Assembly: GCF_024506395.1 (NCBI RefSeq)
Contig: NZ_JANIBO010000001.1
Location: 558,001-622,000, forward strand
Direction: 5' to 3'
From: Cetobacterium sp. NK01
GTDB lineage: Bacteria > Fusobacteriota > Fusobacteriia > Fusobacteriales > Fusobacteriaceae
DNA: 64,000 nucleotides
Below are positions 20,547 through 28,678 of this stretch, piece by piece. Every line of letters starts with the position of its first letter. Position 1 is the first letter of the stretch. A model generated the notes under the pieces. It was not told the origin of the DNA, searched no databases, and saw only the letters and a program-made list of their open reading frames with translations. The position numbers and the translations under genes are program-made.

Positions 20547-21218
20547 GTGGGAATTTCAGAAAATATTAATGATATCTTATTGGATATAAAAAAACTCTCT
20601 CCATATCCTGAAAAAGTAAATCTTGTTGCTGTCACTAAATATGTTGATATTGAGACTATAAAAGAGGTACTTAAAGGTGGTGCCTATATTTTAGGAGAGA
20701 ATAAAGTTCAAGTTTTGACTAAAAAATATGAGGAGCTTTCAAGTTATTCTATTAATCACAAATGGCACTTTATTGGAAATCTTCAGAAAAATAAAGTTAA
20801 ATATATTGCTCGTTTCATTGATATGATTCACTCTATTAATAAACTTTCTTTGGCTGAAGAGATTAATAAAAGAGCTAAAGAACATAATAGAGTTATTGAG
20901 GTTTTAATAGAGATAAACCTCTTTCAAGAAGATAGCAAAGAGGGTTATGATTATCAAGATTTTTTAAATGATATTCCTGCTCTTTTATCCCTTGAAAATA
21001 TCAAAATTAAAGGTCTTATGACAATGGCGCCGTATACCGATAATGAAGATTTTATTAGAAATGGATTTAAAAAATTAAGAGAGTTAAAAGATGAGTTAAA
21101 TATTCTTTATTTCAATGATTCTTTAACTGAACTTTCTATGGGAATGAGTAATGATTATAAATTAGCTCTTGAAGAGGGAGCAACTCTTATAAGAGTAGGT
21201 AGTAAAATATTCGAATAA
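20547..21218 (+). CDS. YggS family pyridoxal phosphate-binding protein (PLPBP homologue)
   Basis: A fold-type III, single-domain PLP-binding protein of 223 aa involved in vitamin B6 homeostasis. The PLP lysine lies in LVAVTKYVDIE, and the C-terminal phosphate-binding segment is SMGMSNDYKLALEEGATLIRVGS. The start is GTG 20547 with GGAGG upstream. It lies directly before sepF, the order seen in Firmicutes division clusters (ylmE-ylmF), although the rest of that cluster is absent. Confidence 0.92.
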   Translation: MGISENINDILLDIKKLSPYPEKVNLVAVTKYVDIETIKEVLKGGAYILGENKVQVLTKKYEELSSYSINHKWHFIGNLQKNKVKYIARFIDMIHSINKLSLAEEINKRAKEHNRVIEVLIEINLFQEDSKEGYDYQDFLNDIPALLSLENIKIKGLMTMAPYTDNEDFIRNGFKKLRELKDELNILYFNDSLTELSMGMSNDYKLALEEGATLIRVGSKIFE

Positions 21219-21233
21219 AATATGGAGGTATCA

Positions 21234-21749
21234 ATGAAAATTACTAAATTCAAAAATGCTTTTAAAGATTTTACTGATAGTGTTGGACTTACTTTTGATC
21301 CTGATGAAGAAAATTATGAGGAGTATCAAGAGGAAAGTGAATTAGCTGCTCCTGCTCCTAAATTTGGATTAAATAATAGTACTAAGGAAGATGTTATTCC
21401 TTCTTTTAATAACACTATTCCTAAAGCAGAAATTAAAACACCAATCAACAATACTATTCAAGAAGATTGTCAAACAATTTTTGTCAATCCAAAAAGTTTT
21501 GCAGAATGTAGAAAAATTGCAGATTATATAAAAAATGATAAAGTGGTTACACTAAATCTAGAAAATGTAAATGGAAAAGATGCACAAAGAATTCTTGATT
21601 TTTTAAGTGGTGCAATCAACATAAAAGAAGCTAAATGGATTCCTATTAGTAGAAATGTATTTACTTCTGTTCCTAAAAATATCAACTTCCTATATGATGG
21701 AAAAAATGATTTAAAACAAAATACTTTTTTAGATATTGACCACGAATAA
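21234..21749 (+). CDS. sepF: SepF-like cell-division protein (full length)
   Basis: SepF bundles FtsZ and tethers it to the membrane. The N-terminal KITKFKNAFKDFTDSVGL can form the amphipathic membrane-binding helix. A disordered acidic/Pro/Asn-rich linker (residues about 20-80) follows, then the DUF552 core with the diagnostic AQRILDFLSGAINI. Total 171 aa, normal. ATG 21234 has GGAGG at 21225-21229; the ATG at 21222 lies upstream of that site. The yggS neighbour supports the call. A second, shorter SepF-like gene is at 61243-61563. Confidence 0.88.
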   Translation: MKITKFKNAFKDFTDSVGLTFDPDEENYEEYQEESELAAPAPKFGLNNSTKEDVIPSFNNTIPKAEIKTPINNTIQEDCQTIFVNPKSFAECRKIADYIKNDKVVTLNLENVNGKDAQRILDFLSGAINIKEAKWIPISRNVFTSVPKNINFLYDGKNDLKQNTFLDIDHE

Positions 21750-21769
21750 TTAATTTATGGAGGTTAATA

Positions 21770-22762
21770 ATGAAAGCATTAGCGCTTTTTTCTGGAGGAC
21801 TTGACAGTGCTCTGGCAATTAAAATTATAAAAGATCAAGGAATTGAAGTTATAGCTCTTAACTTTGTATCACATTTCTTTGGTGGAAAAAATGAAAAAGC
21901 TGAAAATATGGCTAAACAACTTGGAGTTCAATTAGAGTATGTTAATTTTAGTAGTGTTCACACTGAAATTTTAAAAGATCCTGTTCATGGACGTGGAAAG
22001 AATATGAACCCTTGTATCGATTGTCATGCTTTAATGTTTAAAACAGCTGGTGATCTTATGAAAAAATATGGAGCTTCATTCATTATCTCTGGTGAAGTTC
22101 TAGGACAAAGACCTATGTCACAAAATTATCAAGCTCTAGAAAAAGTTAAAGCTCTTTCTCCTGGTCTTGAGAATCTTATTGTGAGACCTTTATCAGCAAA
22201 GCTTTTGCCAGAAAGTGAACCTGAAAAATTAGGATGGATTGATAGAAGTAAGCTTTTAGATATCCAAGGAAGAAGTAGAAAAACTCAAATGGAACTAATG
22301 GATAAATTCGGTATTGTAGATTATCCAACTCCTGGTGGAGGATGTCTTCTTACTGATCCAGCTTATTCAAAAAGACTTAGAATCTTAGAAGAAGATGGAC
22401 TATTAGAAGATGAAAACTCTAATCTATTCCACCTTTTAAAAATTGGAAGATTTTTTAGATTCGAAAAAGGAAAATATTTAATAGTTGGAAGAGAACAAGA
22501 AGATAATTTAAAAATAAATGAATTTAAAGATTACGGCTCTTTATTTATTAGAGGAAAAGAGGTTCCTGGACCTCATATGGTTGGATTTGGTAATCTGACA
22601 CAAGATGAGATTGATTTTTCTTTAAATCTATTTTCTAGATACTCAAAAGTTAAAGGAACTACAGAAATAACTATTTTATTAAATGGAAAAGACGTTACTA
22701 TTCCTGCAGTTGACCTTGAAAATTTAAATGAAAAAATTAAAAAGTATCAAATTACTATGTAA
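21770..22762 (+). CDS. PP-loop ATPase, MnmA/ThiI-like tRNA thiolation family
   Basis: The N-terminal PP-loop SGGLDS (residues 8-13) adenylates a substrate, and NPCIDC at about residues 82-87 resembles the NPC..C cysteine site of MnmA. A further Gly-rich signature is PTPGGGCLLTDPAYSKRL. The protein is 330 aa. The C-terminal third (from about residue 220, including the EVPGPHM segment) differs from MnmA and recalls the NFACT-R-like RNA-binding domain found on some stand-alone PP-loop proteins. I infer a tRNA or RNA sulfur-transfer enzyme; the exact modification is unknown. It is often annotated as a thiouridylase, which would overstate the evidence. Confidence 0.72.
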   Translation: MKALALFSGGLDSALAIKIIKDQGIEVIALNFVSHFFGGKNEKAENMAKQLGVQLEYVNFSSVHTEILKDPVHGRGKNMNPCIDCHALMFKTAGDLMKKYGASFIISGEVLGQRPMSQNYQALEKVKALSPGLENLIVRPLSAKLLPESEPEKLGWIDRSKLLDIQGRSRKTQMELMDKFGIVDYPTPGGGCLLTDPAYSKRLRILEEDGLLEDENSNLFHLLKIGRFFRFEKGKYLIVGREQEDNLKINEFKDYGSLFIRGKEVPGPHMVGFGNLTQDEIDFSLNLFSRYSKVKGTTEITILLNGKDVTIPAVDLENLNEKIKKYQITM

Positions 22763-22767
22763 TTTTT

Positions 22768-22800
22768 AACAGCTAAGATATTTTCTTAGCTGTTTTTTTT
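22768..22800 (+). terminator. Intrinsic terminator after the PP-loop gene
   Basis: An 11-bp stem AACAGCTAAGA (22768-22778) / TCTTAGCTGTT (22784-22794), loop of 5, followed by T residues. It closes the long run that begins near 12618. Confidence 0.9.
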
Positions 22801-22885
22801 CAATTTTTATTTTAATTTATTCAAAAACGTTATATAATTATTTTGTGTTCACATATACTAAATAATGTTAAGGAGGGGACAAATT

Positions 22886-23809
22886 ATGAAGTTGTCCAGT
22901 TATCTTTCAGAAGATAAGATTATATCTAACCTAAAAGGAGAAACCTTTGAGGAACTTATTACAAATTTACTTAAAGAACTTGCTAAAACAAATAAGCAAG
23001 TTAAAGTAGAACAAGAGATTATGAAAAAGGCTATTTTAAAAAGAGAAAGTGAAGCTTCTACGTATATTGGAAATGGTGTTGCAATTCCTCATGCTAGACT
23101 TGAATACTTTGATGACATCATTGTTTCCATCGCTTTTCCTGAAAAACATGTAACTATGAAAAATGTAATGGGTGAAGAAGAACCTGTTGATTTCATTGTT
23201 CTTATTGTTGCTGATGTTTTAAAAAATAAGAACATCCTTAAAATTATGTCTGGAATTTCTAGACTTTGCCTTAAAAATAAAGATGTTTTCAAAGAGATTT
23301 TAAAATACAAATCTCCTGAAAAAACAATTGAAATTTTAAATAAAATGAAAATTGAAATAGATCATAATATTACCGCTGAAGACTTATTTACCACATCTAT
23401 ACTCCCTGCTAAAGAAAATAACACTCTAGAAGATATTGCAAAAAGAATTATTATGGACAGAGTTTCTGGAATCCCAGTAGTTGATAATCATAATAACTTT
23501 TTGGGAGAAATTACAGAGCGAGAACTTATTTCTTTTGGTATGCCTAAACATACTACTATTTTAAATGATTTAAGTTTTCTTACCGTAGGTGAACCTTTCG
23601 AAAATTATTTAGTAAATGAAAAAATAACAACTATAAAAGATCTGTATAGAACAGAAGGAATAATTACAATTGATAAAGATGCTTCCCTTATGGAGATATC
23701 ATATATATTTATGAATAAAGGTGTTACAAGAATTTATGTTCTTGAAAATAATAAATATGTTGGTCTTATATTTAGATCCGATATAATTAAGAAAATTTTA
23801 CATATATAA
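22886..23809 (+). CDS. PTS EIIA domain (fructose/nitrogen type) fused to a CBS-domain pair
   Basis: Residues 1-150 are a PTS EIIA type-2 domain with the phosphorylatable His69 in the diagnostic NGVAIPHARL. Residues about 165-305 are two CBS motifs (the first around ISGIPVVDNHNNFLGEIT, the second around GVTRIYVLENNKYVGLIF), which usually sense adenosine nucleotides. No PTS permease (EIIB/C) is near, so this is likely regulatory rather than a sugar importer. ATG 22886 has AAGGAGGGG upstream; the 22865 ATG has none. A MerR regulator follows after 13 bases, so the two may be co-transcribed. Confidence 0.85.
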   Translation: MKLSSYLSEDKIISNLKGETFEELITNLLKELAKTNKQVKVEQEIMKKAILKRESEASTYIGNGVAIPHARLEYFDDIIVSIAFPEKHVTMKNVMGEEEPVDFIVLIVADVLKNKNILKIMSGISRLCLKNKDVFKEILKYKSPEKTIEILNKMKIEIDHNITAEDLFTTSILPAKENNTLEDIAKRIIMDRVSGIPVVDNHNNFLGEITERELISFGMPKHTTILNDLSFLTVGEPFENYLVNEKITTIKDLYRTEGIITIDKDASLMEISYIFMNKGVTRIYVLENNKYVGLIFRSDIIKKILHI

Positions 23810-23822
23810 GGAGAATATTTTT

Positions 23823-24188
23823 ATGTATTCAATTAAAACTGTTTCTGAAATGGTCGGTCTTTCGTCTCATACAATTAGATATTATGACAAATGTGGTTTA
23901 ATGCCATATATCGCTCGAAATAAAAATGGAATTCGTTCCTTTTCTCAAGATGATATATTTTGGATTGAAATAATTAAGTGTCTTAAAAATACTGGAATGA
24001 CTATTGAAGACATTAAGTCAATTGTCGATTTAAGTTTAAAAGGAGATCATACAAAAGAGGAAAGACTAGCTATTCTTTTAGAACATAGAAAAAAAATATT
24101 AGAACAAATTGAAGAGTTAAATAATAATTTAAAGAAACTTGATTTAAAAATTGCTTGGTATGAGAATAATTCTATTTCTTGTAAATAA
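23823..24188 (+). CDS. MerR-family transcriptional regulator
   Basis: An N-terminal MerR helix-turn-helix with the signature VGLSSHTIRYYDKCGLMPYIAR, a second wing, then a dimerisation coiled coil (about residues 78-112), 121 aa in all. Only two scattered cysteines are present, so it is not a classic metal sensor. It resembles the AdhR/NmlR group that responds to electrophiles such as aldehydes. The promoter between this gene and the alcohol dehydrogenase (24194-24224) has the distorted 19-base spacer with a palindrome that MerR proteins act on, which makes it the likely regulator of that gene. Confidence 0.92.
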   Translation: MYSIKTVSEMVGLSSHTIRYYDKCGLMPYIARNKNGIRSFSQDDIFWIEIIKCLKNTGMTIEDIKSIVDLSLKGDHTKEERLAILLEHRKKILEQIEELNNNLKKLDLKIAWYENNSISCK

Positions 24189-24193
24189 ATCTC

Positions 24194-24224
24194 TTGACTT
24201 AGAGTTAACTCTAAGGTTTATAAT
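24194..24224 (+). promoter_or_regulatory. MerR-type promoter and operator of the alcohol dehydrogenase gene
   Basis: The -35 TTGACT (24194-24199) and perfect -10 TATAAT (24219-24224) are separated by 19 bases, the over-long spacing that MerR regulators correct by DNA untwisting. The perfect 18-base palindrome CTTAGAGTTAACTCTAAG (24198-24215) sits between them. The operator sequence is of the type reported for AdhR/NmlR-like regulators. Confidence 0.9.
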
Positions 24225-24254
24225 CTCACTAATTAATAATAGGAGGTTGATTTC

Positions 24255-25412
24255 ATGTTAAATTTTAATTTTTATAACCCAACTCATATAGTTTTTGGAA
24301 AAGATACTTTAGATCAATTAAATACTTTAGTTCCTTTAAATGCCAAAGTGCTAATAACTTACGGTGGGGGATCTGTTAAGAAATTTGGAACATTAGAAAA
24401 TGTTATTAAAAATCTTCCTGGAAGAAAAATCTTTGAATTTGGTGGAATTGAACCAAATCCTCAATATGAAACTTTAATGAAAGCTGTCGATATTGCTAAA
24501 AAAGAAAATATAGACTTTCTTCTTGCTGTTGGTGGGGGATCTGTTATGGATGGAACTAAATTTATAGCTCTTGCTTCTAAATATGATGGTGATTGCCTAA
24601 ATCTGCTAACTCCAGATTTTGATTTAGCTCCAGTTGATTCAGCAATTCCTTTAGGAACTGTTGTCACTTTACCAGCTACTGGATCTGAAATGAATAATGG
24701 AGCTGTTATCAGTCATAAAGGATTAAAAGTTCCTGTTTTTAGTATGCATACTTTTCCAAAATTTTCTATACTTGACCCTACGTTAACATTTACTTTACCT
24801 AAAAATCAAGTTGCTAACGGTATTATTGATACTTTTATTCATACTGTTGAGCAGTATGTTACTTATCCTGTAGATGCTAGATTTCAAGATAGAACCGCTG
24901 AAGGAATTTTGAAAACACTTATTGAAATTGGTAAAACAACAATTGAAGAACCAACTAACTATGATGCTCGTGCTAACCTTGTTTGGTGTGCTACTATGGC
25001 ATTAAACGGATTGATTGGTGCTGGAGTTCCTCAAGACTGGACGACACATATGATTGGTCATGAAATTACTGCTATGTTTGGTGTTGACCATGGAAAAACT
25101 CTTGCTATACTTCAACCAGCTATATGGGAAGTTAGAAAAGAGAAAAAAAGAGAGAAATTAATTCAATATGCTGAACGTGTTTGGAATATTGAAGAGGTTA
25201 ATAATGATTTAAAAATTAAACAAGCTATTGAGAAAACTCGTTCATTCTTTGAAGAACTTGGAGTTAAAACTCATCTTTCAGATTATGGTATAACAAAAGA
25301 TAAAATAGATGATTTGATTTTAGCTTTAGAAAAAAACCATCGAACTTCTTTATCAGAAACTGGAGATTTATCTTTAGAAATAAGTAGAGAAATTCTCGAA
25401 AAAGCATTATAA
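24255..25412 (+). CDS. Iron-containing alcohol dehydrogenase (YqhD/BDH-like)
   Basis: A group III NAD(P)-dependent alcohol dehydrogenase of 385 aa. The nucleotide-binding GGGSVMDGTKFIA and the metal site (Asp and His in NGIIDTFIHTVEQY, His in HMIGHEITAMFGVDHGKTLAIL) are intact. Members reduce short aldehydes to alcohols with NADPH or NADH. Its control by a MerR regulator of AdhR type suggests a detoxifying role for aldehydes. The exact substrate cannot be told. AGGAGG precedes the ATG and a terminator follows. Confidence 0.92.
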   Translation: MLNFNFYNPTHIVFGKDTLDQLNTLVPLNAKVLITYGGGSVKKFGTLENVIKNLPGRKIFEFGGIEPNPQYETLMKAVDIAKKENIDFLLAVGGGSVMDGTKFIALASKYDGDCLNLLTPDFDLAPVDSAIPLGTVVTLPATGSEMNNGAVISHKGLKVPVFSMHTFPKFSILDPTLTFTLPKNQVANGIIDTFIHTVEQYVTYPVDARFQDRTAEGILKTLIEIGKTTIEEPTNYDARANLVWCATMALNGLIGAGVPQDWTTHMIGHEITAMFGVDHGKTLAILQPAIWEVRKEKKREKLIQYAERVWNIEEVNNDLKIKQAIEKTRSFFEELGVKTHLSDYGITKDKIDDLILALEKNHRTSLSETGDLSLEISREILEKAL

Positions 25413-25422
25413 TATTTTAAGA

Positions 25423-25452
25423 GGCTGAGAAGTTTTTCTCAGCCATTTTTTA
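25423..25452 (+). terminator. Intrinsic terminator after the alcohol dehydrogenase gene
   Basis: GGCTGAGAA (25423-25431) pairs perfectly with TTCTCAGCC (25436-25444), 4-base loop, followed by A and seven T. Confidence 0.9.
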
Positions 25453-25466
25453 AAGAGGTGATTATT

Positions 25467-26699
25467 TTGAAAATAGATTTATTACAAGAAGCTAACCGTT
25501 GCTTAAATTGCAAAAAACCACTTTGTAAAATACATTGTCCCATATCCACAGACATACCTAATATTATAAATTTATTTAAAGAAAATAAAATAGATGAAGC
25601 TGGAGAAATTTTATTTACAAATAATCCTTTATCTATATTTTGTTCTATTGTATGTCCTCATGAAGAACAATGTAAAGGTCATTGTATAAAGGGAATTAAA
25701 GAAACTCCTGTTGAGTTTCCACTTATTGAAAAAGAAATTTCTACTGAATATCTTTCTAAATTACCTTTAAATAAAAAAGAAAATAAAAAAATAGATATAG
25801 CTATTATTGGCGGAGGACCTGCTGGTATTACTTCTGCTATTCTCTTAGCTAAAGAAGGCTTTAATGTTACTATATTTGAAGCTTTTTCTAAGTTGGGTGG
25901 TGTCTTAAGATTTGGTATTCCTGAATTTAGACTATCTAGAGAGTTAATGAATACTTTTGAAAAATATCTTTTAAATCTAGGTGTTAAAATTAAATATAAT
26001 ACTTTAGTTGGTCCTACTCATACTATTCAAAATTTAAAAAATGATGACTTTAAGTATGTTATCATTACAACTGGTGTTTGGAATCCTAAACCTATGGATA
26101 TAAAAGGAGAAACTAAGGGAAATGTTCACTATGCTATTAACTACCTTGTTTCCCCTGAGTCATATAACCTTGGACCTAACGTTTTAGTTATTGGTGGAGG
26201 TAATGTTGCTATGGATGCAGCTAGAGTTGCTAAAAGATTGGGTAGTTCTGTAACAGTAATGTATAGACGTGCTGAAGAAGATATGCCTGCTACTAAAGTT
26301 GAAATAGCTGAAGCAAAAGAAGATGGTGTAAATTTCAAATTTTACTATGCTCCAAAAGAGATTCTAGATGATACTATGATTTTTCTAAGAACTGAATCGC
26401 ATACTGATGAAAATGGAAGAAAAAAACTTGTTACTTTAGAAGATACTGATATTGCAATACCTTACAGCTCAATTATCGTTGCTGTTAGTCAAGGGCCTAA
26501 AAAAAATATTGTCTCTTCTGAAGATAGAATTAGTCTTGAAAAATGGGGAACTATAATTGTTAATGACAATTTTGAAACAACTTTAGAAAATGTATTTTCT
26601 TGTGGTGATGTAGTTACTGGTCCTAAGACTGTCGTTGCTGCTGTTAATGATGCTAAAAAAGTAGTTACTAATATCTTAAAAAAAGAGGAGTTGATTTAA
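25467..26699 (+). CDS. GltD-like NADPH-dependent FAD/4Fe-4S oxidoreductase
   Basis: Homologous to the small subunit of glutamate synthase. Two N-terminal cysteine clusters for 4Fe-4S centres are visible (CLNCKKPLCKIHCP and CSIVCPHEEQCKGHC). They are followed by the FAD-binding IIGGGPAGITSA near residue 115 and an NADPH-binding VIGGGNVAMDAARVAKR. The gene has no gltB (large subunit) partner beside it, so it may act in NADPH:ferredoxin electron transfer (NfnB-like) or another reductase. I chose TTG 25467 because AGAGGTG ends 6 bases upstream; GTG 25458 lies within that site. The gene end overlaps a convergent terminator. Confidence 0.82.
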   Translation: MKIDLLQEANRCLNCKKPLCKIHCPISTDIPNIINLFKENKIDEAGEILFTNNPLSIFCSIVCPHEEQCKGHCIKGIKETPVEFPLIEKEISTEYLSKLPLNKKENKKIDIAIIGGGPAGITSAILLAKEGFNVTIFEAFSKLGGVLRFGIPEFRLSRELMNTFEKYLLNLGVKIKYNTLVGPTHTIQNLKNDDFKYVIITTGVWNPKPMDIKGETKGNVHYAINYLVSPESYNLGPNVLVIGGGNVAMDAARVAKRLGSSVTVMYRRAEEDMPATKVEIAEAKEDGVNFKFYYAPKEILDDTMIFLRTESHTDENGRKKLVTLEDTDIAIPYSSIIVAVSQGPKKNIVSSEDRISLEKWGTIIVNDNFETTLENVFSCGDVVTGPKTVVAAVNDAKKVVTNILKKEELI

Positions 26700-26712
26700 T
26701 CAACTCCTTTTT
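26687..26712. terminator. Convergent bidirectional terminator between the GltD-like and aminotransferase genes
   Basis: GGAGTTGATT (26687-26696) and AATCAACTCC (26698-26707) form a stem that includes the stop codon of the GltD-like gene. T-runs on both strands would serve both convergent genes. Confidence 0.8.
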
Positions 26713-26713
26713 C

Positions 26714-27910
26714 TTATCTCTCTATTCTATTGTATTCTTCTAATGCTCTTCTTAAAATTATCATCGAATTCTCTATATCATCAACACTTGTACAGAAAGA
26801 AAATCTCACTTCATTTTCTCCTTTTCCTTCACTTTGATAAAATCCAGGACCTGGAGCTAATAAAAGCGTTTGATTTTCATATGAGTAATCTGTCAATAAC
26901 CATTTTGCAAATTTTTCTGCATTATCTATTGGTAATTTTGCAAAAGCATAAAATGCTCCATGAGGTTTATAACAAACTACTCCTGGTATTCTATTTAAAT
27001 ATGAAAATAACAAATCTCTTCTATTCTGATATTTTATTCTTACATCTTCTAAATAGTTATCCATTGTATTTATTAAATTTGATGCTGCATGTTGTTCAAT
27101 TGTTGAAACACATAGCCTAGCTTGACTAAACTTCATTATACAGCTCATTAGCTCTTTATTTTTGCTAGCTATCAGACCTATTCTTGCTCCACATGCACTG
27201 TAGTGTTTAGATATACTATCTACTAATATTACTCTATCTTTTACATCATCTAATTGCATAAAAGATGTATAAGGAATATCATCATAAACAAATTGTCTAT
27301 ATACCTCATCTGCTATTATATATATATCTTTTTCTTTAGCTATTTGTGCTATCATCTCTATTTCATCTTTTGTATAAACAGTTCCTGTTGGATTAACTGG
27401 ATTTGATAACATTATGGCTCTTGTTTTATCTGTTATTAAAGATTCAATTTTTTCCTTTGACGGTAAATGAAAACTAGTTTCTATTGTTGTTTCAATAGGT
27501 ACTACCTCTGCCCCTGCAAACTGGCAAAAACTTGTATAGTTTGAATAAAAAGGCTCTGGTATTAATATATTATCTCCCTCATTACATATAGCCATTAAGA
27601 CAAACATAATAGCCTCACTACCACCTTGAGTTATTAATAAATCCTCTTCTTTTACATTAATTCCCATCTTTTGGTAGCTTTTAGCAAAACTTTCCAATAG
27701 TTGTGGTATTCCTTGTGAATGAGAGTATTTAACTATTTTCTCTTTATAGTTATGTAATCCTTCAAAAAATGAATCTGGTGTCACTACATTTGGTTGTCCT
27801 ATATTTAATTTATAAACTTTTATTCCTTTTGCTTCTGCTGCATCGGCCAGAGGAATCAACTTTCTTATTGGTGAAAAATTCATTTCTAATGCTCTTTTTG
27901 ATAATTTCAT
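26714..27910 (-). CDS. PLP-dependent aminotransferase, class I/II (aspartate aminotransferase-like)
   Basis: A fold-type I aminotransferase of 398 aa. The PLP lysine is in VDSISKHYSACGARIG, with the upstream SNPVNPTGTVY and IIADEVYRQF segments and a C-terminal Arg in NEVRFSFC. The N-terminus (RALEMNFSPIRKLIPLADAA) and NIGQPNVVTPDSF resemble an AspC/PatA-like subgroup; the amino donor is not predictable. I chose the ATG at 27910, preceded by GGAGGAAC on the minus strand. The frame extends upstream to 28000 but that part is Lys/Ile-rich noise. The upstream side is closed by the pyr operon terminator, so it likely has its own promoter in 27911-28011. Confidence 0.88.
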   Translation of the reverse strand: MKLSKRALEMNFSPIRKLIPLADAAEAKGIKVYKLNIGQPNVVTPDSFFEGLHNYKEKIVKYSHSQGIPQLLESFAKSYQKMGINVKEEDLLITQGGSEAIMFVLMAICNEGDNILIPEPFYSNYTSFCQFAGAEVVPIETTIETSFHLPSKEKIESLITDKTRAIMLSNPVNPTGTVYTKDEIEMIAQIAKEKDIYIIADEVYRQFVYDDIPYTSFMQLDDVKDRVILVDSISKHYSACGARIGLIASKNKELMSCIMKFSQARLCVSTIEQHAASNLINTMDNYLEDVRIKYQNRRDLLFSYLNRIPGVVCYKPHGAFYAFAKLPIDNAEKFAKWLLTDYSYENQTLLLAPGPGFYQSEGKGENEVRFSFCTSVDDIENSMIILRRALEEYNRIER

Positions 27911-28011
27911 TTTGTTCCTCCTAGCTTTATATTTATATATTATTTTAAAAATTTTTTTTAATTTTCTAAATATGATACGATATTTTTTAAATAAAGTCAA
28001 CTATTCCTTTA

Positions 28012-28040
28012 TAAAAAAAGAAGCAGAGTTAATCTGCTTC
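28012..28040 (-). terminator. Intrinsic terminator of the pyrBKDFCE operon
   Basis: On the minus strand GAAGCAGA (28033-28040) and TCTGCTTC (28020-28027) pair around a 5-base loop, followed by a run of T residues (28013-28019). It lies 15 bases after the pyrE stop. Confidence 0.9.
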
Positions 28041-28054
28041 ACATCTCTTATCTA

Positions 28055-28678
28055 TTATTTCCCCCAAGTATCAGGAGTTTTATTCCACTTTAAAGCTATT
28101 TCAGCTTCTTCTGAATCTATATAGTTCTCTTCTGTCGCAACGTTAATTAATGAAGCAAAGTTTGAAAGTGTAGTCCAAGGAATATGGTCTTGCTCAAAGT
28201 TCTTATATGCTTTTTCAAACTCATATGAGAATATTGCTAATACTTCAACATCAATAGCTCCTGCTTCTCTTGCAGCTGCTACAGCTTTTATCGAGCTCCC
28301 TCCTGTTGATATTAAGTCTTCTATTATTATTACTTTTTTCCCTTCAAATTCAGCTCCTTCAATTTGTCTTCCTGCACCATGAGCCTTCTTTTCTCCTCTG
28401 ATATAAGCCATTGGTACATTCATCTCTTGAGCTATAAATGCTGCCCATGGAATTCCTGCTGTTGCTGTTCCTGCTACAATGTCAAACTCTTTTTCTTTTA
28501 AAACTTCTATAAAAGCATCTACTACAACTTGTCTCTCTTTAGGGAATCCTATCATTTTTCTATTGTCACAATAGATTGGACTTTTTATTCCTGATACAAA
28601 AGTAAATGGATCCTTTACACTTAATCTAACTGCCTCTGTTCCTAATAATGATTTTGCTATATTTTTTTCTTTAGACAT
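28055..28678 (-). CDS. pyrE: Orotate phosphoribosyltransferase
   Basis: Couples orotate to PRPP to make OMP, step 5 of UMP synthesis. The PRPP-binding loop VIIIEDLISTGGSSIKA and the N-terminal DPFTFVSGIKSPIYCDNR, which contacts the substrate, are intact. It is 207 aa, the normal size. Last gene of the operon; its start overlaps the pyrC end by 8 bases, which implies translational coupling. Confidence 0.96.
   Translation of the reverse strand: MSKEKNIAKSLLGTEAVRLSVKDPFTFVSGIKSPIYCDNRKMIGFPKERQVVVDAFIEVLKEKEFDIVAGTATAGIPWAAFIAQEMNVPMAYIRGEKKAHGAGRQIEGAEFEGKKVIIIEDLISTGGSSIKAVAAAREAGAIDVEVLAIFSYEFEKAYKNFEQDHIPWTTLSNFASLINVATEENYIDSEEAEIALKWNKTPDTWGK

Noticed and set aside
26743..27120. Plus-strand ORF opposite the aminotransferase
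   Set aside because: Leu/His-rich composition caused by reading the antisense of an AT-rich gene; no start signal.
27911..28000. Longer aminotransferase N-terminus
   Set aside because: It is Lys/Ile-rich without similarity, and a strong ribosome-binding site precedes ATG 27910.
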